From Streptomyces sp. GKU 895 (GTDB taxonomy: Bacteria > Actinomycetota > Actinomycetes > Streptomycetales > Streptomycetaceae): a stretch of 54,641 bases of DNA. A program made the translations under genes and the position numbers. Below are positions 7,752-18,324 of this stretch, piece after piece (the stretch's first letter is position 1; the number at the start of each line of letters is the position of its first letter). Location: positions 1 through 54,641 of the forward strand of contig MWJO01000051.1 of assembly GCA_002027195.1 (NCBI GenBank), in the 5' to 3' direction. A model generated the notes under the pieces. That model saw only the letters and a program-made list of their open reading frames with translations, was not told the DNA's origin and ran no database searches.

Positions 7752-8015
7752 GTGGCACGCGTCGTAGTCGACGTCATGCTCAAGCCGGAGATCCTCGACC
7801 CCCAGGGCCAGGCGGTGCAGCGCGCACTGCCGCGTCTGGGTTTCGAAGGCATCTCGGACGTCCGTCAGGGAAAGCGTTTCGAACTGGAAGTTGACGGGCC
7901 GGTCGACGAGGCCGCGCTCGCCCGCATCCATGATCTTGCGGAATCCTTCCTCGCCAACACCGTGATCGAGGACTTCACGGTGAAGGTGGAAGAAGTCGCG
8001 GAGGCCGCGAAGTGA
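7752..8015 (+). CDS. purS: Phosphoribosylformylglycinamidine synthase subunit PurS
   Basis: PurS is the small structural subunit that bridges PurL and PurQ in the FGAM synthase complex (step 4 of de novo purine synthesis). The 87-aa product starts VARVVVDVMLKPEILDPQGQAV, contains GFEGISDVRQGKRFEL and ends with the usual acidic helix. GTG 7752 is preceded by GGGAG at a proper distance. The stop overlaps the purQ start as GTGA, giving a coupled purS-purQ-purL operon. Confidence 0.96.
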   Translation: MARVVVDVMLKPEILDPQGQAVQRALPRLGFEGISDVRQGKRFELEVDGPVDEAALARIHDLAESFLANTVIEDFTVKVEEVAEAAK

Positions 8016-8688
8016 CCGCTCGTATTGGCGTCGTCACTTTCCCGGGGAGTCTCGACGACCGGGACACCCAGCGCGCGATCCGCCTCGCGGGCGCCGAACC
8101 GGTCGCCCTCTGGCACAAGGACAAGGACCTGCACCAGGTGGACGCGGTCGTCCTCCCGGGTGGTTTCTCCTACGGCGACTATCTGCGGGCCGGCGCCATC
8201 TCCCGCTTCTCGCCGGTGATGGAGACGGTCATCGAGCAGGCGAAGGCCGGCCTCCCGGTCCTCGGCATCTGCAACGGCTTCCAGATCCTCACGGAGGCCC
8301 ACCTCCTCCCGGGCGGGATGCTCGGCAACGACCACCTGCACTTCATCTGCCGCGACCAGAAGCTGCGGGTGGAGAACACCTCCAGTGCGTGGACGGTCGA
8401 CTACAGCGCCGGCCAGGAGATCCACATCCCGCTGAAGAACATGGACGGCCGGTACGTCGCCGACGAGTACACCCTCGACAAGCTCGAGGCCGAGGGCCGC
8501 GTCGCCTTCCGGTACGTCGACTTCAACCCGAACGGCTCGCTGCGCGACATCGCCGGCATCACCAACGAGGCCGGCAACGTCGTGGGCCTCATGCCGCACC
8601 CGGAGCACGCCGTCGAGCCGCTCATCGGGTCGGGCCGCACCGACGGCCTCCCCTTCTTCACCTCGATCCTCAAGAAGCTGGTCAACGC

Positions 8689-8692
<4 letters not shown>
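8012..8692 (+). CDS. purQ: Phosphoribosylformylglycinamidine synthase, glutaminase subunit PurQ
   Basis: A class I glutamine amidotransferase of 226 aa that supplies ammonia to PurL. The nucleophile Cys87 lies in VLGICNGFQIL and the catalytic His/Glu lie in MPHPEHAVE. The N-terminus IGVVTFPGSLDDRDT and the GGFSYGDYLRAGA loop are typical. It overlaps purS by 4 bases and purL by 4 bases (ATGA), so the three subunits are made in step. Confidence 0.97.
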
Positions 8693-10947
<2,255 letters not shown>

Positions 10948-10963
10948 CCGGTCGTACGACGAG

Positions 10964-11006
10964 GAAGGCCCCGCCCGGATGATCTGCTTCCGGGCGGGGC
11001 CTTCTT
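10964..11006 (+). terminator. Intrinsic terminator of purSQL
   Basis: A 15-base stem, GAAGGCCCCGCCCGG (10964-10978) with CCGGGCGGGGCCTTC (10990-11004), around an 11-base loop, followed by TTCT. It lies directly after the purL stop. Confidence 0.85.
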
Positions 11007-11016
11007 CTCGGACGGC

Positions 11017-11171
11017 TGGTTCAGCGGGCGTTCGCGGTCGATCAGTAGGTACACCGGGATCTCTGCCTGGCCGTATGCGGCAGGCTTCTCGTACCAGGCA
11101 TCGGGCGCGAGCACCGCGTCCGGTTTCGTCCTGCTTCCCAGCGCCGCGGGGCGGCGTTCGTAGCCGATCAC
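11017..11171 (-). pseudogene. Remnant of a Uma2-family (DUF820) nuclease-fold gene
   Basis: Minus-strand translation gives KPDAVLAPDAWYEKPAAYGQ followed at once by AEIPVYLLIDRER. This closely resembles the central core of Uma2-family proteins, which are common in Streptomyces. It includes the PVYLLIDR strand and the proposed Asp-x(n)-E region. No start, N-terminal half or C-terminus is present; the frame is cut between the purL terminator and the MFS gene stop. It is probably a deletion relic. The family is often annotated as a putative restriction-endonuclease fold of unknown role. Confidence 0.6.
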
Positions 11172-12625
11172 GCGTACGAGTGATCGTCCCCACGTCGAGC
11201 GGGGACGGGCTCTGAGGACGCGGCCCCCGTCTTCGGCAACCGCAGCGCCAGCGCCACCCCGAGCCCCATCAGTGCCGCCCCGCACAGGAACACCGCGTCC
11301 ATGGCGGAGACGTACTCCGTCATGTCCGTGCCGTCGCTCAGCCTGCTGATCAGGGTGCCGAACAGGGCGGCGCCCAGGGCCGTGCCGAGGGTCTGGAAGA
11401 AGCGGATGCCGGTCGTGGCGACCCCGAGCTGGTGGCGGGGTGCCGCGTACTGCACGAGCTGGATGAGCTGGCCGATCAGCTGACCGAACCCGGCACCGAC
11501 GAGGAGCAGTTCGGCGCGCAGCCACCACAGTGAGGTGTGGGTGCCGGTGGTGGCCAGGAGGAGGAAGGCCACGGCGGTGACGGCGGACCCCGTGATCACG
11601 AACGTCCGCTCGGACCAGCCGCGTTCGGTGAGCTTGCCGGTGGCGATGCCGACCACCGTCATGCCGATCGCCATCGGGATGAGGTACAGGCCCGCCGAGG
11701 AGCTCGCGATGCCCCGGACCACCTGGAGATAGACCATCACGTAGTACATCGAGCCGACCATGGCCGCGCCGACGAGCCCCTGGATGGCGAAGCCCCAGCG
11801 CAGCTCCGGGACCCGGAACATGGACAGCGGCAGGATCGGTTCGGCGGCGGTGCGCTGGCGGCGCAGGAACAGCGAGAGGGAGACCGCCGAGGCCAGCGCC
11901 AGCCCGATGACCTGCGGGGACGTCCAGTCGTACTCCTTGCCGCCCCACTCGGTGACCAGCAGCAGCGTGGTGGAGAAGGCGGCGGCGAGGGCCGCGCCGA
12001 GGAAGTCGATGCGGTGCCGCTCGGTGTGCCGGGGGAGTTTCAGGACGAGTGCGGACAGGGCGAGGACCGTGATGCCGATGGGCAGGTTGACGTAGAAGAT
12101 CCAGCGCCAGCTCGCGTGGTCGGAGAGCACCCCGCCGATCCACGGGCCGAGCGCCATGCCGCCGCCCGCGACGATGCCGCCCATGCCGGCGCCCTTGCTG
12201 TCCTTCTCCTTGCCGGGCTCCTTGAGCTGGGCGATCACCACCATCGTCACGCTCATCAGTCCGCCGGCGCCGATGCCCTGCACCGCCCGGGCGGCGATCA
12301 GCTGGCCGATGGACTGGGCGGCCCCGCACAGCGCCGAGCCGAACAGGAAGGTGCCGACGGCCCCGAGGAAGACCCGCTTGGCGCCGAGGGTGTCGCAGAG
12401 CCTGCCGTAGAGCGGCAGCACCGCGGCCGAGGCCAGCGAGAAGGCGCTGACCAGCCACGGGATCTTGTCGATGCCGTGGGCGGGGTCGAGGTCCCGGACG
12501 ATCGGGACGGTCGCCGCGGACACGATCTGCATGTCCAGGACGGCGAGCACGATCGTGGCGAGGCAGACGAGGAAGCCGATCTTGCGCTGGATGTCGCTCA
12601 TGGTCTGGGGCTGGGTCTCGGTCAT
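11168..12625 (-). CDS. MFS drug-export permease, DHA2 (EmrB/QacA) family
   Basis: A 485-aa integral membrane protein with about 14 hydrophobic segments, as in the 14-TMS DHA2 proton antiporters. Motif C-like GGGMALGPWIGG, DMQIVSAATVPIV in helix 1, LYGRLCDTLGAKRVF (motif A) and QGIGAGGLMSV are visible. ATG 12625 has no Shine-Dalgarno, but a TTGACT/18 nt/CATGGT promoter ends seven bases before it, so the mRNA may be leaderless. It is divergent from a TetR gene with a shared operator, the usual repressor-pump pair. The substrate is unknown. Confidence 0.92.
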   Translation of the reverse strand: MTETQPQTMSDIQRKIGFLVCLATIVLAVLDMQIVSAATVPIVRDLDPAHGIDKIPWLVSAFSLASAAVLPLYGRLCDTLGAKRVFLGAVGTFLFGSALCGAAQSIGQLIAARAVQGIGAGGLMSVTMVVIAQLKEPGKEKDSKGAGMGGIVAGGGMALGPWIGGVLSDHASWRWIFYVNLPIGITVLALSALVLKLPRHTERHRIDFLGAALAAAFSTTLLLVTEWGGKEYDWTSPQVIGLALASAVSLSLFLRRQRTAAEPILPLSMFRVPELRWGFAIQGLVGAAMVGSMYYVMVYLQVVRGIASSSAGLYLIPMAIGMTVVGIATGKLTERGWSERTFVITGSAVTAVAFLLLATTGTHTSLWWLRAELLLVGAGFGQLIGQLIQLVQYAAPRHQLGVATTGIRFFQTLGTALGAALFGTLISRLSDGTDMTEYVSAMDAVFLCGAALMGLGVALALRLPKTGAASSEPVPARRGDDHSYA

Positions 12626-12718
12626 GGCAGAACCATGCCCGAGAATCGTGTACTGAGTCAATGTTTCATCCAGGATCAAATTTCATCTTGGTACAGCGAC
12701 GCTTGGTAAGGTGCTGCC
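12626..12718. promoter_or_regulatory. Divergent promoter with a 17-bp TetR-type operator
   Basis: The near-perfect palindrome TTTCATCCAGGATCAAA (12664-12680; only the fourth pair mismatches) lies directly upstream of the MFS -35 (TTGACT, minus, 12661-12656; -10 CATGGT 12637-12632). On the plus strand a TAAGGT (12707-12712) sits six bases before the tetR ATG. Both transcripts could be leaderless, and the operator could repress both. Confidence 0.65.
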
Positions 12719-13366
12719 ATGGCTTTTGCTGAGGGCATGGGGCTGCGCGAGCGCAAGAAGCTCCAGACGGCGCTGCGGATCTACCGGACCGCGGTGGCAC
12801 TGTTCGACGAGAAGGGCTTCGACGCCGTCTCCGTGCAGGAGATCGCCGACGCCGCCGAGGTCTCCAAGATGACCGTCTTCAACTACTTCGGCACGAAGGA
12901 GGACCTGGTCTTCAAGCCCATGGAGGACCACTTCTCCGATCCGGCCCGTGCGGTGCGCGACCGGAAGCCGGGCGAGTCCGCCGTGGACGCCGTCCGCCGG
13001 CAGTTCCTGGAGATGATCGACGGCCGCGACCCCTCGATCGGCCTGAACGCCGAGCCCTTCGCCCGCCGGATCCGCTCGGTGATCATGGCGACGCCCGTGC
13101 TGCGGGACCGGGCCTACGTCTCGGCGGAGAAGGGCGGCCTGGAACTCGCCGACCTGCTCACCGAGGAGACCGGCGACCGCACCCTGGCGCTGATCGCCGC
13201 CGCCACCCTCACCCACGCCCGCCAGGCCCTGATCGAGGAGCACCACCTGCGCATCGACGCCGGTGAGAGCGTGGACGACGTCGCCGCCGACGCCGCCGAA
13301 CGGGCCGAGCGCGCCTTCGCGTTGGTCGCCGGGGGCCTCGCCGGATACGCCGTCCGACAGGCCTAG
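12719..13366 (+). CDS. TetR-family transcriptional regulator
   Basis: A 215-aa protein. The N-terminal helix-turn-helix runs LRERKKLQTALRIYRTAVALF and IADAAEVSKMTVFNYFGTKEDLVF, with the family-typical YFGTKEDL. The rest is the alpha-helical ligand-binding domain. It is transcribed divergently from the MFS pump with 93 bases between the starts, and probably represses the pump until a substrate binds. It ends 10 bases before the next gene. Confidence 0.93.
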   Translation: MAFAEGMGLRERKKLQTALRIYRTAVALFDEKGFDAVSVQEIADAAEVSKMTVFNYFGTKEDLVFKPMEDHFSDPARAVRDRKPGESAVDAVRRQFLEMIDGRDPSIGLNAEPFARRIRSVIMATPVLRDRAYVSAEKGGLELADLLTEETGDRTLALIAAATLTHARQALIEEHHLRIDAGESVDDVAADAAERAERAFALVAGGLAGYAVRQA

Positions 13367-13376
13367 GCTGGCCCCC

Positions 13377-14174
13377 ATGCCACCGGCCAAGAAGCGCACC
13401 CGCAGCTACGACCCCGCCAAGATCCGCACCGCGGTGCTCACGCAGTTCGGGCACGTACGACAGGCCGTACGCACCCTCACCCCCGAGCAGTTGGCCGGCC
13501 CCACCCACCTCGGCGACTGGACCGTCCGCGACCTCGCCGCGCACCTCACCATGGCCGTCGGCGCCATCAGCAACGCCCTCGAGGCCGAGGCGCCGCCGAA
13601 GCGCACCCTCGCCCTCCTGGACTGGCCCGCCAGCACCGCGTCCCGAGGCGCCGACATCGACGACGGCACCCGGCGGCTGGCCCAGGACAACCCCGACCTC
13701 GACGCCCTCTACGCCCGCACCGCGGAACGCTTCACCGAGAGCTTCGACGGGGCCGCCGACGACCGGCTCATCGGCAGCCGCACCGGCGCCATGACCCTCG
13801 CCGACTACCTGGTCACCCGGACCGTCGAACTCGTCGTCCACACCGACGACCTGAACGCCTCCGTCCCCGGCCTCGACATCCCCCACGACCGTCAGGCCCT
13901 GGCCGCCTGCACCCGTCTCCTCGCCGACGCGCTCGCCGCGAAGGCCCCCGGCGGCTCGACCGAGGTGCGGATCCCGCCGTACGCCGTGGTGCAGTGCGTC
14001 GAGGGGCTCCGGCATACCCGCGGCACCCCGCCCAACGTCGTCGAGACCGACCCGCTGACCTGGATCAGGCTCGCGACCGGGCGGCTGACCTGGAAGGACG
14101 CGGTCGCGGAGGCCAAGGTGAGCGCGAGCGGGGAGCGCGCGGATCTCGGCGGGCTGCTGCCCCTCATGGGGTGA
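13377..14174 (+). CDS. Maleylpyruvate isomerase N-terminal/DinB-like family protein (TIGR03083-type)
   Basis: A 265-aa cytoplasmic protein with the mycothiol-dependent-enzyme fold. The N-terminal four-helix bundle has LGDWTVRDLAAHLTMAV, whose His is the expected first metal ligand. VTRTVELVVHTDDLNAS carries the other ligand set (E...HxxD). A C-terminal sterol-carrier-like segment (ETDPLTWIRLATGRLTW) follows. Such proteins use or process mycothiol, but the substrate is unknown. The ATG at 13377 is 10 bases past the tetR stop, so the two genes may be co-transcribed. Confidence 0.8.
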   Translation: MPPAKKRTRSYDPAKIRTAVLTQFGHVRQAVRTLTPEQLAGPTHLGDWTVRDLAAHLTMAVGAISNALEAEAPPKRTLALLDWPASTASRGADIDDGTRRLAQDNPDLDALYARTAERFTESFDGAADDRLIGSRTGAMTLADYLVTRTVELVVHTDDLNASVPGLDIPHDRQALAACTRLLADALAAKAPGGSTEVRIPPYAVVQCVEGLRHTRGTPPNVVETDPLTWIRLATGRLTWKDAVAEAKVSASGERADLGGLLPLMG

Positions 14175-14212
14175 CGGGGGAACCCGCCTCCCGCCTCACC
14201 CGTCCCATCGCC

Positions 14213-14971
14213 ATGGACAAGCAGCGAATGACCCTCGCCGCCCTGACCGTCCTCCCGCTCGCCGCGGCCTGCGGGACCGAACAGGCCGACGGCGGTTCGG
14301 TGGCCGCCGAGCGATCCGTCACCGGCATCCACTGGAGCGTCGACAGTGTCACCGTGGACGGCACCACCCACAAGGCCCCCACCGGGGCGGACGTCACGAT
14401 CGAGGACGGCAAGGCGGCCGGCAACTACGGCTGCAACCACTTCAACGCGAAGGTCGCCTTCGGGGACGGCACCCTCCGGCTCAGTGACGCCACGACCACG
14501 GAGATGGCCTGCGAGGAAGGTCCCATGGCCTTCGAGAGGACCCTCGCCCGCACCCTGACCGCCGGTGCCCTGAAGACCGACGTCACCGGCGACCGGCTCA
14601 CGCTCACCACCGACGACGGCGACCGGGTCCGGCTGACCGAGGAGAAGGACGCGCCGCTCTACGGCACCCGATGGAACATCACCTCGCCCGCTCCCACCGG
14701 TGACGCCCACCTCAGCTTCGACAAGAAGACCGGGAAGGTGACCGGCAGCCTCGGCTGCAACAAGGTGACGGCGACTGCCACGGTCCGCGACGGACATATC
14801 ACCCTGGGCGCTCCCGCCACCACCCGAATGGTGTGCGACACCTCACTCATGAAGACGGAGAAGACCCTGCTGGGCTTCTTCGACAGCACGGTGAGGTACG
14901 AACTGGATCATCGCGCCCTCACGCTGACCAGCGAAAACGGAAAAACCACCAACGCGGTCGCGGCCAAGTGA
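14213..14971 (+). CDS. Lipoprotein with two META (HslJ-like) domains
   Basis: A 252-aa protein. A short signal peptide ends in LPLAAACG, a plausible lipobox with Cys20, so it is probably anchored on the outer face of the membrane. Two META-domain repeats follow, each with a GNYGCNHF or GSLGCNKV core and a following TTRMVC/TTEMAC cysteine motif. The role of META domains is poorly known (HslJ gives heat and novobiocin tolerance in E. coli). ATG 14213 lies 39 bases after the previous stop. An inverted repeat follows the stop. Confidence 0.82.
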   Translation: MDKQRMTLAALTVLPLAAACGTEQADGGSVAAERSVTGIHWSVDSVTVDGTTHKAPTGADVTIEDGKAAGNYGCNHFNAKVAFGDGTLRLSDATTTEMACEEGPMAFERTLARTLTAGALKTDVTGDRLTLTTDDGDRVRLTEEKDAPLYGTRWNITSPAPTGDAHLSFDKKTGKVTGSLGCNKVTATATVRDGHITLGAPATTRMVCDTSLMKTEKTLLGFFDSTVRYELDHRALTLTSENGKTTNAVAAK

Positions 14972-14980
14972 TCCCTTAAA

Positions 14981-15032
14981 GGTCCGTATCCCCAATTCGG
15001 ACCAGTGGTCGACCTCGCCTACACTCGGGGAC
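14981..15032 (+). promoter_or_regulatory. purF promoter with overlapping inverted repeat; probably leaderless
   Basis: TTCGGA (14996-15001), an 18-base spacer and TACACT (15020-15025) form a plausible HrdB promoter. Its start point would fall on or next to the purF GTG at 15033, and no good Shine-Dalgarno is present. The inverted repeat GGTCCG (14981-14986)/CGGACC (14998-15003) covers the -35 and could be an operator or a weak terminator for the META gene. Confidence 0.5.
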
Positions 15033-16562
15033 GTGCCACGTGGTGACGGTCGACTCAATCATGATCTGCTCCCCGGCGAGAAAGGCCCCCAGGACGCGTG
15101 TGGCGTCTTCGGTGTCTGGGCTCCGGGTGAAGAGGTCGCCAAGCTCACTTACTTCGGGCTCTACGCCCTCCAGCATCGGGGCCAGGAATCCGCGGGTATC
15201 GCGGTCAGCAACGGCTCCCAGATCCTCGTCTTCAAGGACATGGGCCTCGTGTCCCAGGTCTTCGACGAGACCTCCCTCGGTTCGCTCCAGGGTCACATCG
15301 CGGTCGGACACGCCCGCTACTCGACCACCGGTGCCTCCGTCTGGGAGAACGCCCAGCCGACGTTCCGTGCCACCGCGCACGGCTCGATCGCGCTCGGCCA
15401 CAACGGCAACCTGGTCAACACGGCGCAGCTCGCCGAGATGGTCGCCGACCTCCCGAAGGACACCAACGGCCGCTCGACCCGAGTGGCCGCCACCAACGAC
15501 ACCGACCTGCTGACGGCCCTCCTGGCCGCCCAGGTCGACGAGGACGGCAAGCCGCTGACCATCGAGGAGGCCGCTCACACGGTCCTTCCGCAGGTGCGTG
15601 GCGCGTTCTCCCTCGTCTTCATGGACGAGCACACGCTGTACGCCGCCCGCGACCCGCAGGGCATCCGCCCGCTGGTCCTCGGCCGCCTGGAGCGCGGCTG
15701 GGTCGTCGCCTCGGAGTCCGCCGCCCTCGACATCTGCGGCGCCTCCTACGTCCGCGAGATCGAGCCGGGCGAGTTCGTCGCCATCGACGAGAACGGCCTG
15801 CGCACCTCCCGATTCGCGGAAGCGAAGCCCAAGGGCTGTGTCTTCGAGTACGTCTACCTCGCGCGCCCCGACACCGACATCGCCGGCCGCAACGTGTACC
15901 TCTCCCGCGTGGAGATGGGCCGCAAGCTGGCGAAGGAAGCCCCGGTCGAAGCGGACCTGGTCATAGCGACTCCGGAGTCCGGCACCCCGGCCGCCATCGG
16001 CTACGCGGAAGCCTCCGGCATCCCGTTCGGCGCGGGCCTGGTGAAGAACGCGTACGTCGGCCGTACGTTCATCCAGCCCTCCCAGACGATCCGGCAGCTC
16101 GGCATCCGGCTGAAGCTGAACCCGCTGAAGGAAGTCATCAAGGGCAAGCGTCTGGTCGTCGTCGACGACTCGATCGTGCGCGGCAACACCCAGCGCGCCC
16201 TGGTCCGCATGCTCCGCGAGGCGGGCGCCGCCGAGGTCCACATCCGGATCTCCTCGCCGCCGGTCAAGTGGCCCTGCTTCTTCGGCATCGACTTCGCCAC
16301 CCGCGCGGAGCTCATCGCCAACGGCATGACGATCGACGAGATCGGCACCTCGCTGGGCGCCGACTCCCTGGCGTACATCTCCATCGACGGCATGATCGAG
16401 GCGACCACCATCGCCAAGCCGAACCTGTGCCGCGCCTGCTTCGACGGCGAGTACCCGATGGAGCTCCCGGACCCCGAGCTGCTCGGCAAGCAGCTCCTGG
16501 AGACCGAGCTGGCCGCGGGCCCCGCAGCCACGGCCGCGGCCGACGCCATCCGTCGCCCGTAA
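15033..16562 (+). CDS. purF: Amidophosphoribosyltransferase
   Basis: PurF makes 5-phosphoribosylamine from PRPP and glutamine, the first committed purine step. The 509-aa precursor has a 22-residue propeptide that must be removed to expose Cys23 (ACGVFGV), as in the Bacillus-type Fe-S enzymes. The glutaminase domain shows LQHRGQESAGIA and GHARYSTTG. The PRTase domain has the PRPP loop VVVDDSIVRGNT. The cysteines near the C-terminus (PNLCRACFDG) fit a 4Fe-4S ligand set. The only in-frame start is GTG 15033. It is followed after 34 bases by purM. Confidence 0.97.
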   Translation: MPRGDGRLNHDLLPGEKGPQDACGVFGVWAPGEEVAKLTYFGLYALQHRGQESAGIAVSNGSQILVFKDMGLVSQVFDETSLGSLQGHIAVGHARYSTTGASVWENAQPTFRATAHGSIALGHNGNLVNTAQLAEMVADLPKDTNGRSTRVAATNDTDLLTALLAAQVDEDGKPLTIEEAAHTVLPQVRGAFSLVFMDEHTLYAARDPQGIRPLVLGRLERGWVVASESAALDICGASYVREIEPGEFVAIDENGLRTSRFAEAKPKGCVFEYVYLARPDTDIAGRNVYLSRVEMGRKLAKEAPVEADLVIATPESGTPAAIGYAEASGIPFGAGLVKNAYVGRTFIQPSQTIRQLGIRLKLNPLKEVIKGKRLVVVDDSIVRGNTQRALVRMLREAGAAEVHIRISSPPVKWPCFFGIDFATRAELIANGMTIDEIGTSLGADSLAYISIDGMIEATTIAKPNLCRACFDGEYPMELPDPELLGKQLLETELAAGPAATAAADAIRRP

Positions 16563-16596
16563 GCCTCGTAGAACCCAACCCGAAAGATCCCAGGCA

Positions 16597-17694
16597 ATGT
16601 CTGCTGAGTCAGATCAGTCACCTCCGGCGACGGGCACATCCTCCGGTGCTTCCTACGCGGCTGCCGGCGTCGACATCGAGGCGGGCGACCGCGCCGTAGA
16701 GCTGATGAAGGAGTGGGTGAAGAAGACGCAGCGCCCCGAGGTCCTCGGCGGCCTCGGCGGTTTCGCCGGCCTCTTCGACGCCTCCGCCCTCAAGAACTAC
16801 GAGCGTCCCCTGCTCGCCTCCGCCACCGACGGCGTGGGCACCAAGGTGGACATCGCGCGCCAGCTGGGCGTCTACGACACGATCGGCCACGACCTGGTCG
16901 CGATGGTCATGGACGACATCGTGGTGTGCGGCGCCGAGCCGCTGTTCATGACCGACTACATCTGCGTCGGCAAGGTCCACCCCGAGCGGGTCGCCGCGAT
17001 CGTCAAGGGCATCGCCGAGGGCTGTGTCCTCGCCGGCTGCGCCCTGGTGGGCGGCGAGACGGCCGAGCACCCGGGCCTGCTGGGCCCGGACGACTTCGAC
17101 GTCGCCGGCGCCGGTACGGGCGTCGTGGAGGCCGACCGGCTGCTGGGTCCCGATCGCATCCGTACGGGTGACGCGGTCATCGCCATGGCGGCCTCCGGTC
17201 TTCACTCGAACGGGTACTCGCTCGTCCGGCACGTCCTGCTGAACCAGGCCGGCCTGTCCCTGGACGCGCGGATCGAGGAGCTGGGCCGCACGCTCGGCGA
17301 GGAGCTCCTGGAGCCCACCAAGATCTACTCGCTGGACTGCCTGGCGCTGATGCGCACCACCGACGTGCACGCCTACTCGCACGTCACCGGTGGTGGCCTG
17401 GCCGCCAACCTGGCCCGCGTGATCCCCGACGACCTGCACGCGATCGTCGACCGCTCCACCTGGACCCCGGCCCCGATCTTCGACCTCGTCGGCAGGACCG
17501 GCTCGGTCGAGCGTCTGGAGCTGGAGAAGACCCTGAACATGGGCGTCGGCATGATCGCGATCGTCCCCGAGGAGTCCACGGACGTGGCCCTGGCGACGCT
17601 GGCCGACCGCGGGGTCGAGGCCTGGGTGGCCGGCGAGATCACCGACCGCGGCGACCACGCCACGGGCGCGGAGCTGGTCGGGGACTACGCCTGA
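16597..17694 (+). CDS. purM: Phosphoribosylformylglycinamidine cyclo-ligase (AIR synthetase)
   Basis: PurM closes FGAM to AIR with ATP (step 5 of de novo purine synthesis). The 365-aa protein shows the expected LASATDGVGTKVDIARQLG, GHDLVAMVMDDIVVCGAEPLF, ALVGGETAEHPG and HSNGYSLVR motifs and VTGGGLAANLARV. It shares an operon with purF. A strong bidirectional hairpin follows, separating it from the convergent DUF3073 gene. The N-terminal 20 residues are low-complexity, as usual in Streptomyces. Confidence 0.97.
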   Translation: MSAESDQSPPATGTSSGASYAAAGVDIEAGDRAVELMKEWVKKTQRPEVLGGLGGFAGLFDASALKNYERPLLASATDGVGTKVDIARQLGVYDTIGHDLVAMVMDDIVVCGAEPLFMTDYICVGKVHPERVAAIVKGIAEGCVLAGCALVGGETAEHPGLLGPDDFDVAGAGTGVVEADRLLGPDRIRTGDAVIAMAASGLHSNGYSLVRHVLLNQAGLSLDARIEELGRTLGEELLEPTKIYSLDCLALMRTTDVHAYSHVTGGGLAANLARVIPDDLHAIVDRSTWTPAPIFDLVGRTGSVERLELEKTLNMGVGMIAIVPEESTDVALATLADRGVEAWVAGEITDRGDHATGAELVGDYA

Positions 17695-17722
17695 CCGTCA
17701 GGACGCTGACAGGCAGCGCAAA

Positions 17723-17761
17723 ACCCGGTCCGGTGGTGTGGACCACTACCGGACCGGGTTG
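17723..17761. terminator. Bidirectional terminator between purM and the DUF3073 gene
   Basis: A perfect 13-base stem, AACCCGGTCCGGT (17723-17735) with ACCGGACCGGGTT (17749-17761). It lies between two convergent genes and probably serves both. Confidence 0.85.
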
Positions 17762-17776
17762 CGCACTGCTGGAGCG

Positions 17777-18031
17777 TCAAGCGCCGCGGCGTTGCTGAGA
17801 CGACGGACCGGACTCGTCGTCCTCGTCCTCATCGTCGTCGTTATAGAGATCCGCGTACTGGGCGTACGGGTCGTCTTCATCGTCGTCTTCGAACGGCTCG
17901 CCATTCGGCGGCTGCTGCGAAGTCGAAGCGCCCAGCTCATTGGCCAGACGCGACAGGTCAGTCCCGCCGCTGCTGTACTTCAGCTGGCGGGCGACCTTCG
18001 TCTGCTTGGCCTTTGCCCGGCCGCGCCCCAT
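17777..18031 (-). CDS. DUF3073 family protein
   Basis: An 84-aa highly polar protein conserved in Actinobacteria next to purM. A basic N-terminus (MGRGRAKAKQTKVARQLKY) is followed by SSGGTDLSRLANELG and a very acidic tail (DDDEDDPYAQYADLYNDDDEDEDDE). The ATG at 18031 has a GAGGGGG Shine-Dalgarno. The charge split suggests nucleic-acid or ribosome binding with an acidic mask, but no function is known. It converges on purM. The 293 bases upstream (18032-18324) hold no gene I can support. Confidence 0.88.
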   Translation of the reverse strand: MGRGRAKAKQTKVARQLKYSSGGTDLSRLANELGASTSQQPPNGEPFEDDDEDDPYAQYADLYNDDDEDEDDESGPSSQQRRGA

Positions 18032-18324
18032 GGCTCGACCCCCTCGGTGACGGGGCTCGATGGCCCCAGAGTCTTGACACGCGTTCATGATCTGGAACGG
18101 GCTCTCCGCAGAGAGACCGGCCCGTAGGGCTTCCACGGTACCTGAGCCCACGCCCATACGGTACGTCGCCCACAGGACGTGCCTGGCACCAGAACCCGCG
18201 AGGCGCCCTGTCCCCGCTGGTCAACCGCGATTTTAACCACTTCTTGGCGGCCGACCCGCCGACGAACGTGAGAGTTCTCTCTAAGTGCCCGCCGACGGGT
18301 ACCGGTCATGCGCCGCTACGGCGG

